Assembly: GCF_002153375.1 (NCBI RefSeq)
Contig: NZ_MTBQ01000004.1
Span: 62,001-126,000, forward strand
DNA from: Oceanobacillus rekensis
GTDB taxonomy: Bacteria > Bacillota > Bacilli > Bacillales > Amphibacillaceae
Direction: 5' to 3'
Length of the DNA: 64,000 bases
The first letter of the stretch is position 1, and every line of letters begins with the position of its first letter. The notes beneath the pieces are model-generated. The model worked only from the letters and a program-made list of their open reading frames with translations. It was not told where the DNA came from and ran no database searches. This document shows positions 23,646 to 34,182 of the stretch, in pieces. Position numbers and translations under genes: made by a program.

Positions 23646-23747
23646 TCATCTATGTTTTCCTGCTTTAAAGTCTTAGAGTTACATAAAGGAATGGCGAAGA
23701 TTCTATAGTGATGTTCTTCGCCATTATAATTCTAATAGTAATACGTC

Positions 23748-23987
<240 letters not shown>

Positions 23988-24004
23988 CTAAATTATTTTT
24001 TTAT

Positions 24005-24745
<741 letters not shown>

Positions 24746-24826
24746 CTACTTAATAAGAAAATGCTCAAAGTATCTTTTGAACATAGACTATTAGAATCCG
24801 CTCATATCCTGCCCTGTGCCAGTGGT

Positions 24827-25213
24827 TTAGTTGCGTTTTTCTTTATCGGCAATAAGTCTTATACTAATATCCAAACCGATTACGATGTAAGAAGAGATGA
24901 TACCAAAAACGACGGCAATAATATGAAAGGTTTCATTAAAACGAAGTGCGATTAGTACAGCAAGTATTGTCGAAGCGAGACGTGAAAACGTTCCCAGACC
25001 ACCACGTACTTTTCCTGTATCAGCAACCGCTTTACCCAGTGCCTTTGTCTTGTGCTGCAATAGCCATAAATTATAGAAACTGACTACACCACCCAATAAC
25101 AAACCATTAAAAACTTGGTTGTACGATGAAAAACCTAATCCTATTACGAATATTGCTAGCAGATAGAGCATCCATTTGCGCTGTCGTGTTACCATCTTAT
25201 CGTATTCTGACAT
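24827..25213 (-). CDS. atpI: ATP synthase protein I
   Basis: 128 residues with four membrane segments. AtpI is an assembly factor or ion-handling protein for the F0 rotor, and it is the first gene of the operon in bacilli. ATG follows TAGGAGAG. Confidence 0.92.
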   Translation of the reverse strand: MSEYDKMVTRQRKWMLYLLAIFVIGLGFSSYNQVFNGLLLGGVVSFYNLWLLQHKTKALGKAVADTGKVRGGLGTFSRLASTILAVLIALRFNETFHIIAVVFGIISSYIVIGLDISIRLIADKEKRN

Positions 25214-25442
25214 AATCTACTCTACTCTCCTAAGTCCCTAAAACAACTACTAGCTTTTATGTAATTCATAATAAGCAGTGCTGATTTGCATCCCTTAGCA
25301 GGAAAACGAATCAGATCGTAACTTCCATGGAGTTCGGCTAACCACTAACTTTTAGCTTCCGACACTTCACAGACCAACCAAAAATGCACTTATGTAACAG
25401 AAGTCATTTGTTAGGGGAATTATTACATATGAATTGTCGAAT

Positions 25443-25451
25443 ATTATATCA
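25443..25451 (-). promoter_or_regulatory. candidate extended -10 promoter of the atp operon
   Basis: TGATATAAT on the minus strand is an extended -10 (TG-n-TATAAT) with no strong -35. Transcription from it would give a leader of about 220 nt before atpI. A Spo0A-box core TGTCGAA (25435-25441) lies at the likely start point; such 7-mers are also expected by chance. I see no gene in 25214-25687; a weak plus-strand hairpin lies at about 25580-25616. Confidence 0.4.
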
Positions 25452-25687
25452 TCTATTCAACAAATTATAAGAATAATTGCAGTAATAATATAAAACCTTT
25501 TATCCCCACATTGAGCAATTTTACATGAGCCTAACTATGGTTGTCAATCAGTAACCAGAGATTATTTCATTTAACTTAGAAAGCCTATTAAATCAGAGAA
25601 ATTAAAGGCTTTTATCATTTAAAAATTACTTCTGGATAAGACATCGATAGTTGGCTTAGGAAAAGATATGCTCTAGTAATATAAAAC

Positions 25688-25720
25688 GACCTAATTTTCA
25701 TTATAAATGAAAACTAGGTC
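25688..25720 (-). terminator. terminator after the S8 protease gene
   Basis: GACCTAGTTTTCATT pairs with AATGAAAATTAGGTC around a 3-nt loop, followed by GTTTTAT on the minus strand, about 48 nt after the stop codon. Confidence 0.75.
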
Positions 25721-25767
25721 TTATAATATGACATTTCTGTGAACAACCTATTTCCGACGTTTATTTG

Positions 25768-27960
25768 TCACTCTAAATAGAGGATGGACTGATTACTTTC
25801 GTATGTCCCATCTTCCAGATAAACAGTTACGATCGCAAGGTAGTAGCCACTTTGGCCGGCTTCCTTTTTGCTTAGTACCCCTTCATGAAGCCCTGCCTCA
25901 AGGTCTTCTGCCTCCAATAATTTCCTGTCAAAAAGGAGCGTTTCTGGGTTGTAGAGATCTACTTCAACACGTCTTGCCGGTTCCGTAATATAAATATTAT
26001 ATTGAAATTCATCCTCCGAAAAACCTTTTAATGAAAATTCAAATCCTGCCGATTTTGGTTGATCTGCTTGTTGATTCACAAAAATATATGGGAGTTGATA
26101 GTCTTCATCGTCTTTATTTAAGGTAAGCCAACCTTGATGTACCCCTTCGTCCATGCGAGCTGTTGTTACTTCAAGTTCAATTGGGATGGTCTTTTTTTCT
26201 TTTGCATCTATTGTAAATGATTGTGGGAGGTCCCAGTATATTCCATTCTGCTTTTTTGGAATGTCAAAGGTGTAGTTTTGAGTTTCATCTGACATATTTT
26301 CTATCTTGAGGTCAAATTGAAGTTCTTCCCGATATGCATCCACTTTTCCAAAATTAAGTTGTGGGTTATAAATAATCGTTGGTGTTTCAATCGCTTGTTC
26401 TGGCCTGACCATTCCCATTCCTTGGATGGTCGGTTCCAGTTTCTCTGGCTCTTTTAGAAGATCGGCCGTTGTTTTTATCGCTCCAATGATTTGGTCTCTT
26501 GTCCAGTCAGGATGCGCTTCTTTTAGTAATGCAACAACACCCGCAATATGTGGTGCTGCCATACTCGTACCGTTCATCTGTTCATAACCCTCTGGTACCG
26601 TACTTAAAATTTCCGTTCCAGGGGCAAGAACATCAGGTTTAATATTCCAATTTATCGTAACCGGTCCTCTGGAGCTAAAAGGTGCCGCTGTAATCTCCTG
26701 ACTAAAATATTCGGTATCTAAGTATAGGGATTCTTTTTTGACCCTGGCTTCTATCCATTCCCCATCTTCCTTGGAGATTGCTGCTACTGGAATGTTAATA
26801 GGGTCTTGAACTTGCGCGAGTGACCCTTGAAATGCCCCCTCTTCGCTGTTAGAGATAATGGCTGCAACCGCACCATTTTGTTCTGCCTGCTTCGCTAATT
26901 CATAAAAAGGAACTTCCCCACGCCTGAGCAGTACTATTTTTCCGCTCATTGTCTCATTTTGCGTACGAGCGTCAACAATCGGATATGCCTTTGTAATGTC
27001 CCATGGTATTGATCCTGCCATTTCAATTAGCTGGATAGCTTTTCCCTCCAAAGATTCATACAGGAACGGTACCTTCTTTGGAGCCATGGATGCTCCGACA
27101 GATAATGATTTGTCTGCTGTTGCTGGTGAACCAACCGTCCAATCCCCTGGCCCACTATTTCCATTGGCAATGACAACGGTAATCCCAAGTTCAGAGGCTC
27201 GATTAACCGCCAAGCTTGTCGGATAGTCCGGGACATTGACAGTGTTCCCGAGTGAAAGGTTGATGACATCGACACCATCTTCAATTGCTTTCTCCATTGC
27301 CGCAAGTACTTGTACAGATGTTCCAGCGCCACCTGGGCCGAGTGCACGGTATGCATAAATTTCCGCATCTGGGGCTACACCTTTTATTTCACCATCTGCT
27401 GCAATAATACCTGCAACATGAGTTCCATGACTGGTGGGGATACCTTGTTCTTGAATGGTTTCCATCGGATCATCATCAAGATCAACAAGATCATACCCTA
27501 ATTTGTAATTTTTTTGAAGGTCTGGGTGTTCGTAATCAATACCAGTATCGATAACCGCAACTTTCACATTTTTACCCGTGTATTCGGTTGTATTCAAATC
27601 ATATGGCTGTGATTTTTCTTCATCTGGAGTGATGTTTGAAGCAGGTTTTGGCCAGTCAATTGCTTTATATTGCTGTACAGAATGAATGCTTTTTATAAAT
27701 TCCAATGATTCCATTCTTTCTAGATTTCCAGGAGAACCCTGTAATGCTAACCCATTAAAAATTTTTTCATAGACTGCAACAACCTTGATAAATGGATGGT
27801 ATGTTTCAATGTATTCCTTATGCTTTCTTGGTTCCCCATCCACTTCAATTATAATTGACTGGAGATTTTCATTTTGTTCTTTATTGTCTGTTGCTGAGGT
27901 GTGCGTTGTTGTAGTTGTTAGGAAGATGAGTAGGAATAGGAATAATATAATTTTTCGCAT
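25768..27960 (-). CDS. secreted subtilisin-like serine protease (S8, Vpr-like)
   Basis: 730 residues: signal peptide (1-23, ending in TSA), I9-type propeptide (about 33-95) and an S8 catalytic domain with Asp in VAVIDTGID, His in SHGTHVAG and Ser in NGTSMAAPH. A PA domain is inserted between His and Ser regions (about 315-405, including NGAVAAIISNSEEG), and a beta-rich C-terminal domain follows. This is the layout of the minor extracellular protease Vpr, slightly shorter than the B. subtilis protein (about 806). It breaks the B. subtilis upp-atpI neighbourhood. GGAGG precedes the ATG. Substrates cannot be told from sequence. Confidence 0.92.
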   Translation of the reverse strand: MRKIILFLFLLIFLTTTTTHTSATDNKEQNENLQSIIIEVDGEPRKHKEYIETYHPFIKVVAVYEKIFNGLALQGSPGNLERMESLEFIKSIHSVQQYKAIDWPKPASNITPDEEKSQPYDLNTTEYTGKNVKVAVIDTGIDYEHPDLQKNYKLGYDLVDLDDDPMETIQEQGIPTSHGTHVAGIIAADGEIKGVAPDAEIYAYRALGPGGAGTSVQVLAAMEKAIEDGVDVINLSLGNTVNVPDYPTSLAVNRASELGITVVIANGNSGPGDWTVGSPATADKSLSVGASMAPKKVPFLYESLEGKAIQLIEMAGSIPWDITKAYPIVDARTQNETMSGKIVLLRRGEVPFYELAKQAEQNGAVAAIISNSEEGAFQGSLAQVQDPINIPVAAISKEDGEWIEARVKKESLYLDTEYFSQEITAAPFSSRGPVTINWNIKPDVLAPGTEILSTVPEGYEQMNGTSMAAPHIAGVVALLKEAHPDWTRDQIIGAIKTTADLLKEPEKLEPTIQGMGMVRPEQAIETPTIIYNPQLNFGKVDAYREELQFDLKIENMSDETQNYTFDIPKKQNGIYWDLPQSFTIDAKEKKTIPIELEVTTARMDEGVHQGWLTLNKDDEDYQLPYIFVNQQADQPKSAGFEFSLKGFSEDEFQYNIYITEPARRVEVDLYNPETLLFDRKLLEAEDLEAGLHEGVLSKKEAGQSGYYLAIVTVYLEDGTYESNQSILYLE

Positions 27961-28057
27961 CGCCCGAGCCTCCTTATTTATGATAGGATTTGGAGAAATG
28001 CAAGAGATTATGCATGGGCTGCGATTTTCTCGCGGTTAGTGCAAGCGATCATTTTAA

Positions 28058-28126
28058 TCCGCGAATATTTGTCGAATATCCGCGATTCCACGTTTTATTC
28101 CGCGAATATCGAGATTTATCCGCGAA
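28058..28126. repeat. phased TCCGCG array (20/21 bp)
   Basis: TCCGCG recurs at 28058, 28079, 28099 and 28119 (steps 21, 20, 20). The linkers are AT-rich and differ. It lies between the S8 gene start and upp. Confidence 0.85.
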
Positions 28127-28142
28127 TCGTTATTTCCCCATT

Positions 28143-28183
28143 AAAAAAGCCGCTATCTCCCTAAGAAAAAAGAAAATAACAGC
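28143..28183 (-). terminator. terminator after upp
   Basis: AGCTGTTAT pairs (with G-U pairs) with ATAGCGGCT, followed by TTTTTT on the minus strand, about 15 nt past the upp stop. Confidence 0.65.
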
Positions 28184-28195
28184 TCTAGTATAGTT

Positions 28196-28825
28196 TTATT
28201 TTGTACCGAAGAGGCGGTCGCCAGCGTCACCTAGGCCAGGGACGATGTAGCCATGTTCGTCAAGTTTTTCATCCATTGCAGCAAGGTATATATCTACATC
28301 GGGGTGTTCATTTTTGATAACTTCTACGCCTTCTGGTGCTGCTACCAGACACATCAGACGAATATTTTTTGCGCCGCGTTTTTTCAAAGCGTAGATCGCA
28401 TCATTAGCTGAACCGCCCGTTGCAAGCATTGGGTCGATAACGATCAATTCACGTTCTTCGATATCAGAAGGTAATTTCACATAATATTCAACAGGTTTTA
28501 ATGTCTTCGGATCGCGGTATAATCCGACATGTCCCACTTTTGCAGCAGGAATCAATTTACGTACGCCATCAACCATGCCAAGTCCGGCACGCAGAATTGG
28601 TACGAGGCCGATCTTCTTACCAGCTAATTTTTTTGATTCTGCTTTCATTACTGGTGTTTCCACTTCTACATCTGTGAGTGGAAGGTCTCTTGTAATTTCA
28701 AATGCCATTAGCATTGCAACTTCATCAACCAATTCACGGAATTCTTTTGTTCCGGTATTTTTATCTCTTATGTACGTTAATTTATGTTGAATTAACGGAT
28801 GATCAAATACGAATACGTTTCCCAT
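28196..28825 (-). CDS. upp: uracil phosphoribosyltransferase
   Basis: 209 residues. The PRPP-binding motif is [12 protein letters not shown], and the C-terminal [13 protein letters not shown] uracil-binding loop is intact. It makes UMP from uracil and PRPP (salvage). GAAGGAG precedes the ATG. The glyA-upp order is as in B. subtilis. Confidence 0.97.
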   Translation of the reverse strand: MGNVFVFDHPLIQHKLTYIRDKNTGTKEFRELVDEVAMLMAFEITRDLPLTDVEVETPVMKAESKKLAGKKIGLVPILRAGLGMVDGVRKLIPAAKVGHVGLYRDPKTLKPVEYYVKLPSDIEERELIVIDPMLATGGSANDAIYALKKRGAKNIRLMCLVAAPEGVEVIKNEHPDVDIYLAAMDEKLDEHGYIVPGLGDAGDRLFGTK

Positions 28826-28922
28826 TTGTAGATCACTCCTTCAAATTAGTTCTATCTTTAAAAGTGTACTTAAAAAAAGTTAAGCTTTCAAGTTTAGTCT
28901 GAAATTGTTAGAGAAACGAAAT

Positions 28923-28952
28923 AAGGATGCCCTAAATTTTTAGGACATCCTT
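28923..28952 (-). terminator. hairpin between glyA and upp
   Basis: AAGGATGTCCTAAA / TTTAGGGCATCCTT stem with almost no loop. On the minus strand it ends in ATTTC, so it is a weak terminator, about 190 nt after glyA and upstream of upp. Confidence 0.5.
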
Positions 28953-28977
28953 ACCACTGTTGATTATTGAAATCTCC

Positions 28978-29135
28978 GTAGAGGCCACGTCCAGCTCCAG
29001 CGCCCAGCGACTACCGAGACTTCCTTCACCTCCGTACGATAAGTCAACATCGACTCCCTCCGGTCGTCGTGTTTCCTTTATCTCCTACGGCTCAGTCCAG
29101 TCCGTACGTCGCTAACCGGGCGCTTCCGCTTTTGA
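28978..29135. repeat. structured repeat directly after the glyA stop
   Basis: Read with glyA, it begins 4 nt after TAA with CAAAAGCGGAAGCGCC. It continues through GGACTGGACTGAGCC and ends with GGCGCTGGAGCTGGACGTGG. A second copy of the same type is at 60760-60900. I see no ORF. Confidence 0.75.
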
Positions 29136-29138
29136 TTA

Positions 29139-30374
29139 TTATGCATACAATGGGAATTTTTCAGTTAAAGCAATGACACGTTTCTCTGCTTCTGCCAATT
29201 TCGCTTCGTCTTCATGGTTATGAAGTGTAAGGGAAATGATTGCGGCAATTTCTTTCATTTCTTCTTCGCCGAATCCGCGTGTTGTAACTGCTGCTGTACC
29301 GATACGAACGCCACTTGTTACGAATGGACTTTCGGTATCAAATGGAATTGTATTTTTGTTTGTTGTAATTCCGATATCATCCAATGCTTTCTCAGCAACT
29401 TTTCCTGTCAGGTTAAGTGGAGTAACATCCAATAATAGCAGGTGGTTATCTGTGCCGCCTGAAACAATGCGGACACCTTCACTATTTAGTGCTTCGCCAA
29501 GTACTTTTGCATTTTGGACGATGTTTTTCGCATATGTTTTAAAATCATCTGATAATGCTTCTTTAAAGGATACCGCCTTAGCTGCAATAACATGCATTAG
29601 TGGGCCACCTTGAATTCCAGGGAAAATCGATTTGTCGATCTGTTTCGCATATTGCTCTTTACAAAGAATCATGCCGCCACGAGGGCCACGCAATGTTTTA
29701 TGTGTTGTTGTTGTGACAAAATCTGCATGTGGTACAGGATTTTCATGTTCACCTGTTGCAACAAGTCCTGCAATATGTGCCATATCAACTAGTAAATATG
29801 CATCCACAGCATCAGCAATTTCACGGAATTTGGCAAAATCAAGCTTACGAGAATATGCACTTGCACCAGCAACAATCAGCTTTGGTTTTACTTCTTTTGC
29901 CTTTTCCAGTACAACATCATAATCAAGCTGTTCTGTTTCTTTGTCGACACCATAGTCAACAAAGTTATAAAGTTTACCACTGAAGTTAACTGGGCTGCCA
30001 TGTGTTAAATGTCCGCCATGATTTAAATTCATACCAAGTACGGTATCGCCAGGCTCAAGCACGGAAAAGTAAACAGCCATATTTGCTTGCGCGCCTGAAT
30101 GTGGCTGTACGTTAGCATGTTCTGCACCAAATAGCTCTTTTGCGCGATCACGTGCAAGGTTCTCAACTACATCGACGTGTTCACAACCGCCATAGTATCT
30201 TTTTCCAGGATATCCTTCTGCATACTTATTCGTTAAAATAGATCCCATCGCTTGCATCACTGCTTCTGATACAAAGTTCTCTGATGCGATCAATTCAATT
30301 TTTTCCTGTTGGCGTTTCTTTTCTGCCTGCATTGCTTTAAATACTTCCAAATCTGCTTGTTGTACATGTTCCAT
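29139..30374 (-). CDS. glyA: serine hydroxymethyltransferase
   Basis: 411 residues. The PLP lysine is in [14 protein letters not shown], with IASENF near the N-terminus and [11 protein letters not shown]. It interconverts serine and glycine with tetrahydrofolate. GGGGGC precedes the ATG. Confidence 0.98.
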   Translation of the reverse strand: MEHVQQADLEVFKAMQAEKKRQQEKIELIASENFVSEAVMQAMGSILTNKYAEGYPGKRYYGGCEHVDVVENLARDRAKELFGAEHANVQPHSGAQANMAVYFSVLEPGDTVLGMNLNHGGHLTHGSPVNFSGKLYNFVDYGVDKETEQLDYDVVLEKAKEVKPKLIVAGASAYSRKLDFAKFREIADAVDAYLLVDMAHIAGLVATGEHENPVPHADFVTTTTHKTLRGPRGGMILCKEQYAKQIDKSIFPGIQGGPLMHVIAAKAVSFKEALSDDFKTYAKNIVQNAKVLGEALNSEGVRIVSGGTDNHLLLLDVTPLNLTGKVAEKALDDIGITTNKNTIPFDTESPFVTSGVRIGTAAVTTRGFGEEEMKEIAAIISLTLHNHEDEAKLAEAEKRVIALTEKFPLYA

Positions 30375-30444
30375 TAATAAAGCCCCCTATGTATGTGGTT
30401 TGTTGCATCATATATTTGATCGGACTAATCGTCCCATTGATCAC

Positions 30445-31020
30445 TTAATTACATTTGTTATTCAATCTTGTATCTTCATAATTGGCCCGACTGCCACCAA
30501 TCAGTTTCGGCCGGGTACGTGCAACTGCAAGCCTTGCATTTCCAATTTGTCTCTGTTTAAAACGGAGCGGCACGGCAACATGCTTCATATGCATTCCTAT
30601 CATCGTTTCTCCAATATCCATGCCTGCATGTGCTGACCCTTTAATCGATTCAACGACAACAGGGTCTGTCATCTGTTTATATGCATAAGATGCCATCGAG
30701 CCGCCAGCTGTTGGTACAGGGATAACCGATACTTCATCAAGTAAATACCGAGCAGCTATTTCCCTCTCCATAACAAGTGCACGGTTGAGATGTTCACAGC
30801 ATTGGAAAACGAGCTGAATCCCGGATTTCTCCTTTAGGATATTCAACTGTTTGAAGATCACTTCAGCAATTTGCTCACTGCCTGATGTCCCAATAGCTTG
30901 ACCCGCTACTTCACTTGTCGAGCAGCCAATAACAAACAGCTCCCCATCACGTAAGTAATCACTAGTCATCCATTCTTCCACCATTAACTGCATGTCCTGC
31001 TGTAATGTTTCATATGTCAT
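30445..31020 (-). CDS. ywlG: TIGR01440/DUF436 family protein YwlG
   Basis: 191 residues with conserved IGCSTSEVAGQ, FQCCEHLNRALV and GGSMASYAY segments. The family is conserved next to glyA; its biochemical role is unknown to me. In B. subtilis rpiB (ywlF) follows between ywlG and ywlE; here only 69 bp separate them, so rpiB is missing from this place. Confidence 0.88.
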   Translation of the reverse strand: MTYETLQQDMQLMVEEWMTSDYLRDGELFVIGCSTSEVAGQAIGTSGSEQIAEVIFKQLNILKEKSGIQLVFQCCEHLNRALVMEREIAARYLLDEVSVIPVPTAGGSMASYAYKQMTDPVVVESIKGSAHAGMDIGETMIGMHMKHVAVPLRFKQRQIGNARLAVARTRPKLIGGSRANYEDTRLNNKCN

Positions 31021-31089
31021 TATTTTTCACCTGTCCTTGTATATTGTCAAGTTTCTTTAGGCTCATACTATGTTAGTCTTAGCAGGTTT

Positions 31090-31695
31090 TTATTTTTCTA
31101 GTTTTTTTATTAATATATCTATGTTTTGATCAAGCTCATCTAATGTTTTCTGATAGACCTGTAGACTTCCTCCAAATGGGTCGGAGATATCATAATTAAT
31201 CAAGTTGGATTCCAGTCTTTGAATCTTCGTAATATCTTCACCTAAATAGTTCTCGAGTTGCTTATGCAGTTCCACGCCATCCATTTTCGACTGGTTTTCC
31301 CGAATGAATTTGGATCGTTTTAATTCATAATTTGCATAGGTCTCCCTTAATAATTGCCATACCTCTTTATCTGATTCTGAAACGTATTCTTTAAGTGTAT
31401 AATATTTATCTTGATGTTCCGGGAAATCCACGATCATCGATTGCTTATGCTGGGTAGTCATTGTTAATACAACATCCGACCATTGCAGTAACCCGTTTGT
31501 CACTGGCTGGGATTGATGGTCCAAATGGATTCCTCGTTTGTTAAGTGCTTGCTTGGCAACTTCATTTGCACGGTGATCCTTTCCGGCAAAAATCCCGGCA
31601 GATTGCACACTGGCCTCCGGTATTTTATGTTTTAACAATGCTTCTGCCATCGGACTTCTACATGTATTTCCTGTACAAACAAACAATATATTCAT
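31090..31695 (-). CDS. ywlE: protein-arginine phosphatase (YwlE-like), with an insertion
   Basis: 201 residues, low-molecular-weight phosphatase fold. The loop VCTGNTCRSPMAE keeps the C-x5-R nucleophile and the Thr that favours phospho-arginine; the general acid is in SDPFGG. The family usually has about 150 residues. Here roughly 50 extra charged residues (from DKEVWQLLRE to about NLINYD) sit between KEYV and DPFGG. YwlE reverses McsB arginine phosphorylation. The start is the ATG at 31695 with GGAGG upstream. Specificity for arginine is by family, not shown. Confidence 0.88.
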   Translation of the reverse strand: MNILFVCTGNTCRSPMAEALLKHKIPEASVQSAGIFAGKDHRANEVAKQALNKRGIHLDHQSQPVTNGLLQWSDVVLTMTTQHKQSMIVDFPEHQDKYYTLKEYVSESDKEVWQLLRETYANYELKRSKFIRENQSKMDGVELHKQLENYLGEDITKIQRLESNLINYDISDPFGGSLQVYQKTLDELDQNIDILIKKLEK

Positions 31696-31784
31696 TGCGA
31701 AACCTCCGTTCATTCACTCTATGTCAAATATACCATATTTTCAGGCAAAAAAATAAAGAGATTTCTAATAAATTAGAAATCCCT

Positions 31785-32333
31785 TTAGCCAAACAGAATA
31801 AATAAGCCAAATCCACATAATATGCTCCCACCGAGTAATTCACTATATGTTCCGAGATAGCCATGCACTTTCCTGCCAAGCAGCATCCCAAGCCATGTAA
31901 ACAAACAGCTTGCAGCACCGAATAAAATTAATGTGAGGAACACCTTCACACCTGAGATTCCCAAACCTAATCCAACCGTAAAACTGTCAATACTGACACT
32001 AAATGCAATAAGGAACAACCCGGCACCAACTGGCAGGACCCTGCTTTTCACCTCATGATTAAAGGCAGAGAAAAACATTTGGGCACCGATAATAAATAGC
32101 AACACCCCGCCAGCCAGTGTTGTCAGTTCACCGATTTGACTGGAGATTGCCTTTCCAAGCAGAATTCCCATAAACGGCATAATAATATGAAAAAATCCAA
32201 TAACCATTCCGATTATCGCAATTTGCTTCAACCGAATCTGCTGCATTCCCATTCCAAGACTTATGGAAAATGCATCCATACTTAGTGCTATTGCAAGAAA
32301 CATCAATGAGATAAATTCACCCGAAAAAGACAT
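31785..32333 (-). CDS. mntP: manganese efflux pump MntP
   Basis: 182 residues, six membrane helices as two repeats, each with the acidic motif (ALSMDAFSISLGMG and SVSIDSFTVGLGLG). It exports Mn(II). GGGGGATGATGA precedes the ATG. No yybP-ykoY manganese riboswitch fits in the 96-bp gap upstream. Confidence 0.93.
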   Translation of the reverse strand: MSFSGEFISLMFLAIALSMDAFSISLGMGMQQIRLKQIAIIGMVIGFFHIIMPFMGILLGKAISSQIGELTTLAGGVLLFIIGAQMFFSAFNHEVKSRVLPVGAGLFLIAFSVSIDSFTVGLGLGISGVKVFLTLILFGAASCLFTWLGMLLGRKVHGYLGTYSELLGGSILCGFGLFILFG

Positions 32334-32429
32334 TCATCATCCCCCTTGGATATGCTTATTAACTATATGCTTGTCCAGGGTGACATATGAATGCCTTTAT
32401 TGCTTATCATGGAGATGAGTTGCATTTTT

Positions 32430-33458
32430 TTACTCGTCTATATACTCGGTTGCCGCTTTTCTCAATCTGTTCATAACTGCCTGTCCGATACCAACTTCCG
32501 GGAATACTTCACAAATAATCAGATCGACATCCCCTTGTTTAAATTTCCTGAGTGCATCATATAAATGGGTCGCAATCTCATGTATATTTTCGCCAAGAAC
32601 AATTTTTTCTTCTGCTTTAATATGTTTTGCGGTATAGTTATTCGCAAGCACACCAACCCGATTTCCTTTTTTTCTTTCCCTATCTACAACCTTCTGGATC
32701 GTTGCAGGCGCACCTTCAACAATCCAAAGAGGTACTTCAGGAGAGTAATGTTTATATTTCATTCCAGGCGATTTTGGTTTCTCTTTCGCATTCGCAAGTC
32801 CTGGGTCAATCATAACCGGACCGACAACCTCTTCCAGCTGCTCTTTCGTAATTCCACCAGGTCTAAGGATAATGGGGATATCTTGTGTACAGTCAATAAC
32901 GGTGGATTCCAATCCCACCCCCGTTGGCCCACCATCCAATAAACCGGAAATCTTGCCATGAAGATCATCCCATACATGGTCGGCGATGGTGGGACTTGGC
33001 TTCCCGGACAGATTGGCGCTTGGTGCAGCCACTGGTACATCAGCTTTTTGCAATAAAGCTAGTGCAACTGGATGATCAGGGATACGGACCCCAATTGTGG
33101 ATAAGTCTGCAGTGACATTTTTTGCACACATCCCATTACTCGGCAAAACATATGTTAATGGCCCAGGAGAAAATGCTTTGAATAACTTTTCTGTATAATC
33201 TGGCAAGTTATCCACAAGCCGCTTCAATTGGTCAACTGTTGCAACATGTGCAATCAGTGGATTATCCTGGGGCCTGCCTTTTGCCTTGAAAATCTTCGCA
33301 ACCGCAGCTTCATTTGTCGCATCTGCACCAAGCCCGTAGACAGTCTCTGTCGGAAAGGCAACCGCCTGACCTTGCTTGATTAGCTCTGCAGCTTCATCTA
33401 TTGCTCGATTATTATCAGTTTCATCATTTTTTATATTCCAACGAATTGTTTCCATCAT
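32430..33458 (-). CDS. ywlC: L-threonylcarbamoyladenylate synthase (YwlC/Sua5)
   Basis: 342 residues: YrdC domain (about 1-210, PTETVYGLGADA and KGRPQDNPLIAH) plus the C-terminal Sua5 domain with the MKYKHYSPEVPL linker. It makes threonylcarbamoyl-AMP for the tRNA t6A modification. GAGGTAG precedes the ATG. A DnaA-box cluster lies directly upstream. Confidence 0.95.
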   Translation of the reverse strand: MMETIRWNIKNDETDNNRAIDEAAELIKQGQAVAFPTETVYGLGADATNEAAVAKIFKAKGRPQDNPLIAHVATVDQLKRLVDNLPDYTEKLFKAFSPGPLTYVLPSNGMCAKNVTADLSTIGVRIPDHPVALALLQKADVPVAAPSANLSGKPSPTIADHVWDDLHGKISGLLDGGPTGVGLESTVIDCTQDIPIILRPGGITKEQLEEVVGPVMIDPGLANAKEKPKSPGMKYKHYSPEVPLWIVEGAPATIQKVVDRERKKGNRVGVLANNYTAKHIKAEEKIVLGENIHEIATHLYDALRKFKQGDVDLIICEVFPEVGIGQAVMNRLRKAATEYIDE

Positions 33459-33513
33459 ATTGCTACCTCATTTCTATCCTATATTTTAGAGGATAGATAC
33501 GATTTACGCAAAA

Positions 33514-33638
33514 TGTGGATAACGTTTATCAACCTTTAATAGTTATTAACAGGAAGATAAACGTTATCCACATAATATTAATTTTTATTAACACTCTATC
33601 ACCACTTATACACAGGCGCCTGTGTATAGTGTGCGTAA
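33514..33638. promoter_or_regulatory. DnaA-box cluster upstream of ywlC
   Basis: Perfect boxes: TGTGGATAA (33514-33522), TTATCCACA (33564-33572) and TTATACACA (33606-33614). Boxes with one mismatch: TGTGTATAG (33621-33629) and TGTGCGTAA (33630-33638). Two longer palindromes coincide: GGATAACGTTTATC with its inverted partner 30 bp on, and a 22-bp perfect palindrome at 33607-33628. The ywlC upstream region is one of the DnaA-bound clusters I recall from B. subtilis, so this looks conserved. Confidence 0.8.
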
Positions 33639-33683
33639 CTTTGGTAGCGCATTCAAAAAACTTGATAGATTTGGGGTTTTTAA

Positions 33684-33704
33684 CAGACTTTTTGAACATT
33701 CTCC
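33684..33704. repeat. end of an inverted-repeat element after ywlB
   Basis: Directly after the ywlB stop the minus strand reads GGAGAATGTTCAAAAAGTC, nearly the left end of the element at 10585-10746. No second end is visible nearby. Confidence 0.5.
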
Positions 33705-34106
33705 TTAAGAAACATTGTATGCCCACCAACTCCCATTGCTAACTGGATACTTATCCTCAAACATTTTCTCCTTTTGTGGATGGAATTGTAATGCTTCAAG
33801 TAAAATATCCACAACTGGTTGGTGACTGTGTACATAAATACTTTTTGCATGCTGTTGTTTCGCTAATGTTAAAATGGCCTCCAACAGAATTGGAAGTCTC
33901 CCCGCTTCTGATTGTGTAATATAAAGCTGCTTCAGCCAATAGATGTCTGTTTCTAATTGATCGAGGACAAAACATCCTTCAATCTTATTATCGATTTCCA
34001 CCACATAACCTTTTTCATAAACACTCTTTTGATTAACATTAGGATTCTTTCCGAAAAATTCTTCCAAATTGACATATGATGCTTCTTTAGCGAGTAATAT
34101 TTTCAC
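33705..34106 (-). CDS. ywlB: GNAT-like protein YwlB
   Basis: 133 residues with a GNAT-type alpha/beta pattern. WLKQLYITQSEAGRLPILLEAIL would span the acetyl-CoA pocket, though the classic Q/RxxGxG/A is degenerate (SEAGRLP). Substrate unknown. The start is GTG with GGGGTGA upstream. The position between ywlC and spoIIR matches B. subtilis ywlB. Confidence 0.75.
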   Translation of the reverse strand: MKILLAKEASYVNLEEFFGKNPNVNQKSVYEKGYVVEIDNKIEGCFVLDQLETDIYWLKQLYITQSEAGRLPILLEAILTLAKQQHAKSIYVHSHQPVVDILLEALQFHPQKEKMFEDKYPVSNGSWWAYNVS

Positions 34107-34182
34107 GTGGCTTCACCCCTATTAATATTATGATAGAAATATCACGTACCTTTTCTTTCATCCTATGCATTTACTAGAGCAT

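Noticed and set aside
28030-28130. CRISPR-like array
   Set aside because: The repeats are only 6-10 bp with 10-bp linkers and no cas genes; they fit the phased-array pattern instead.
32334-32429. Manganese riboswitch upstream of mntP
   Set aside because: The gap is only 96 bp and shows no yybP-ykoY-like structure or attenuator.
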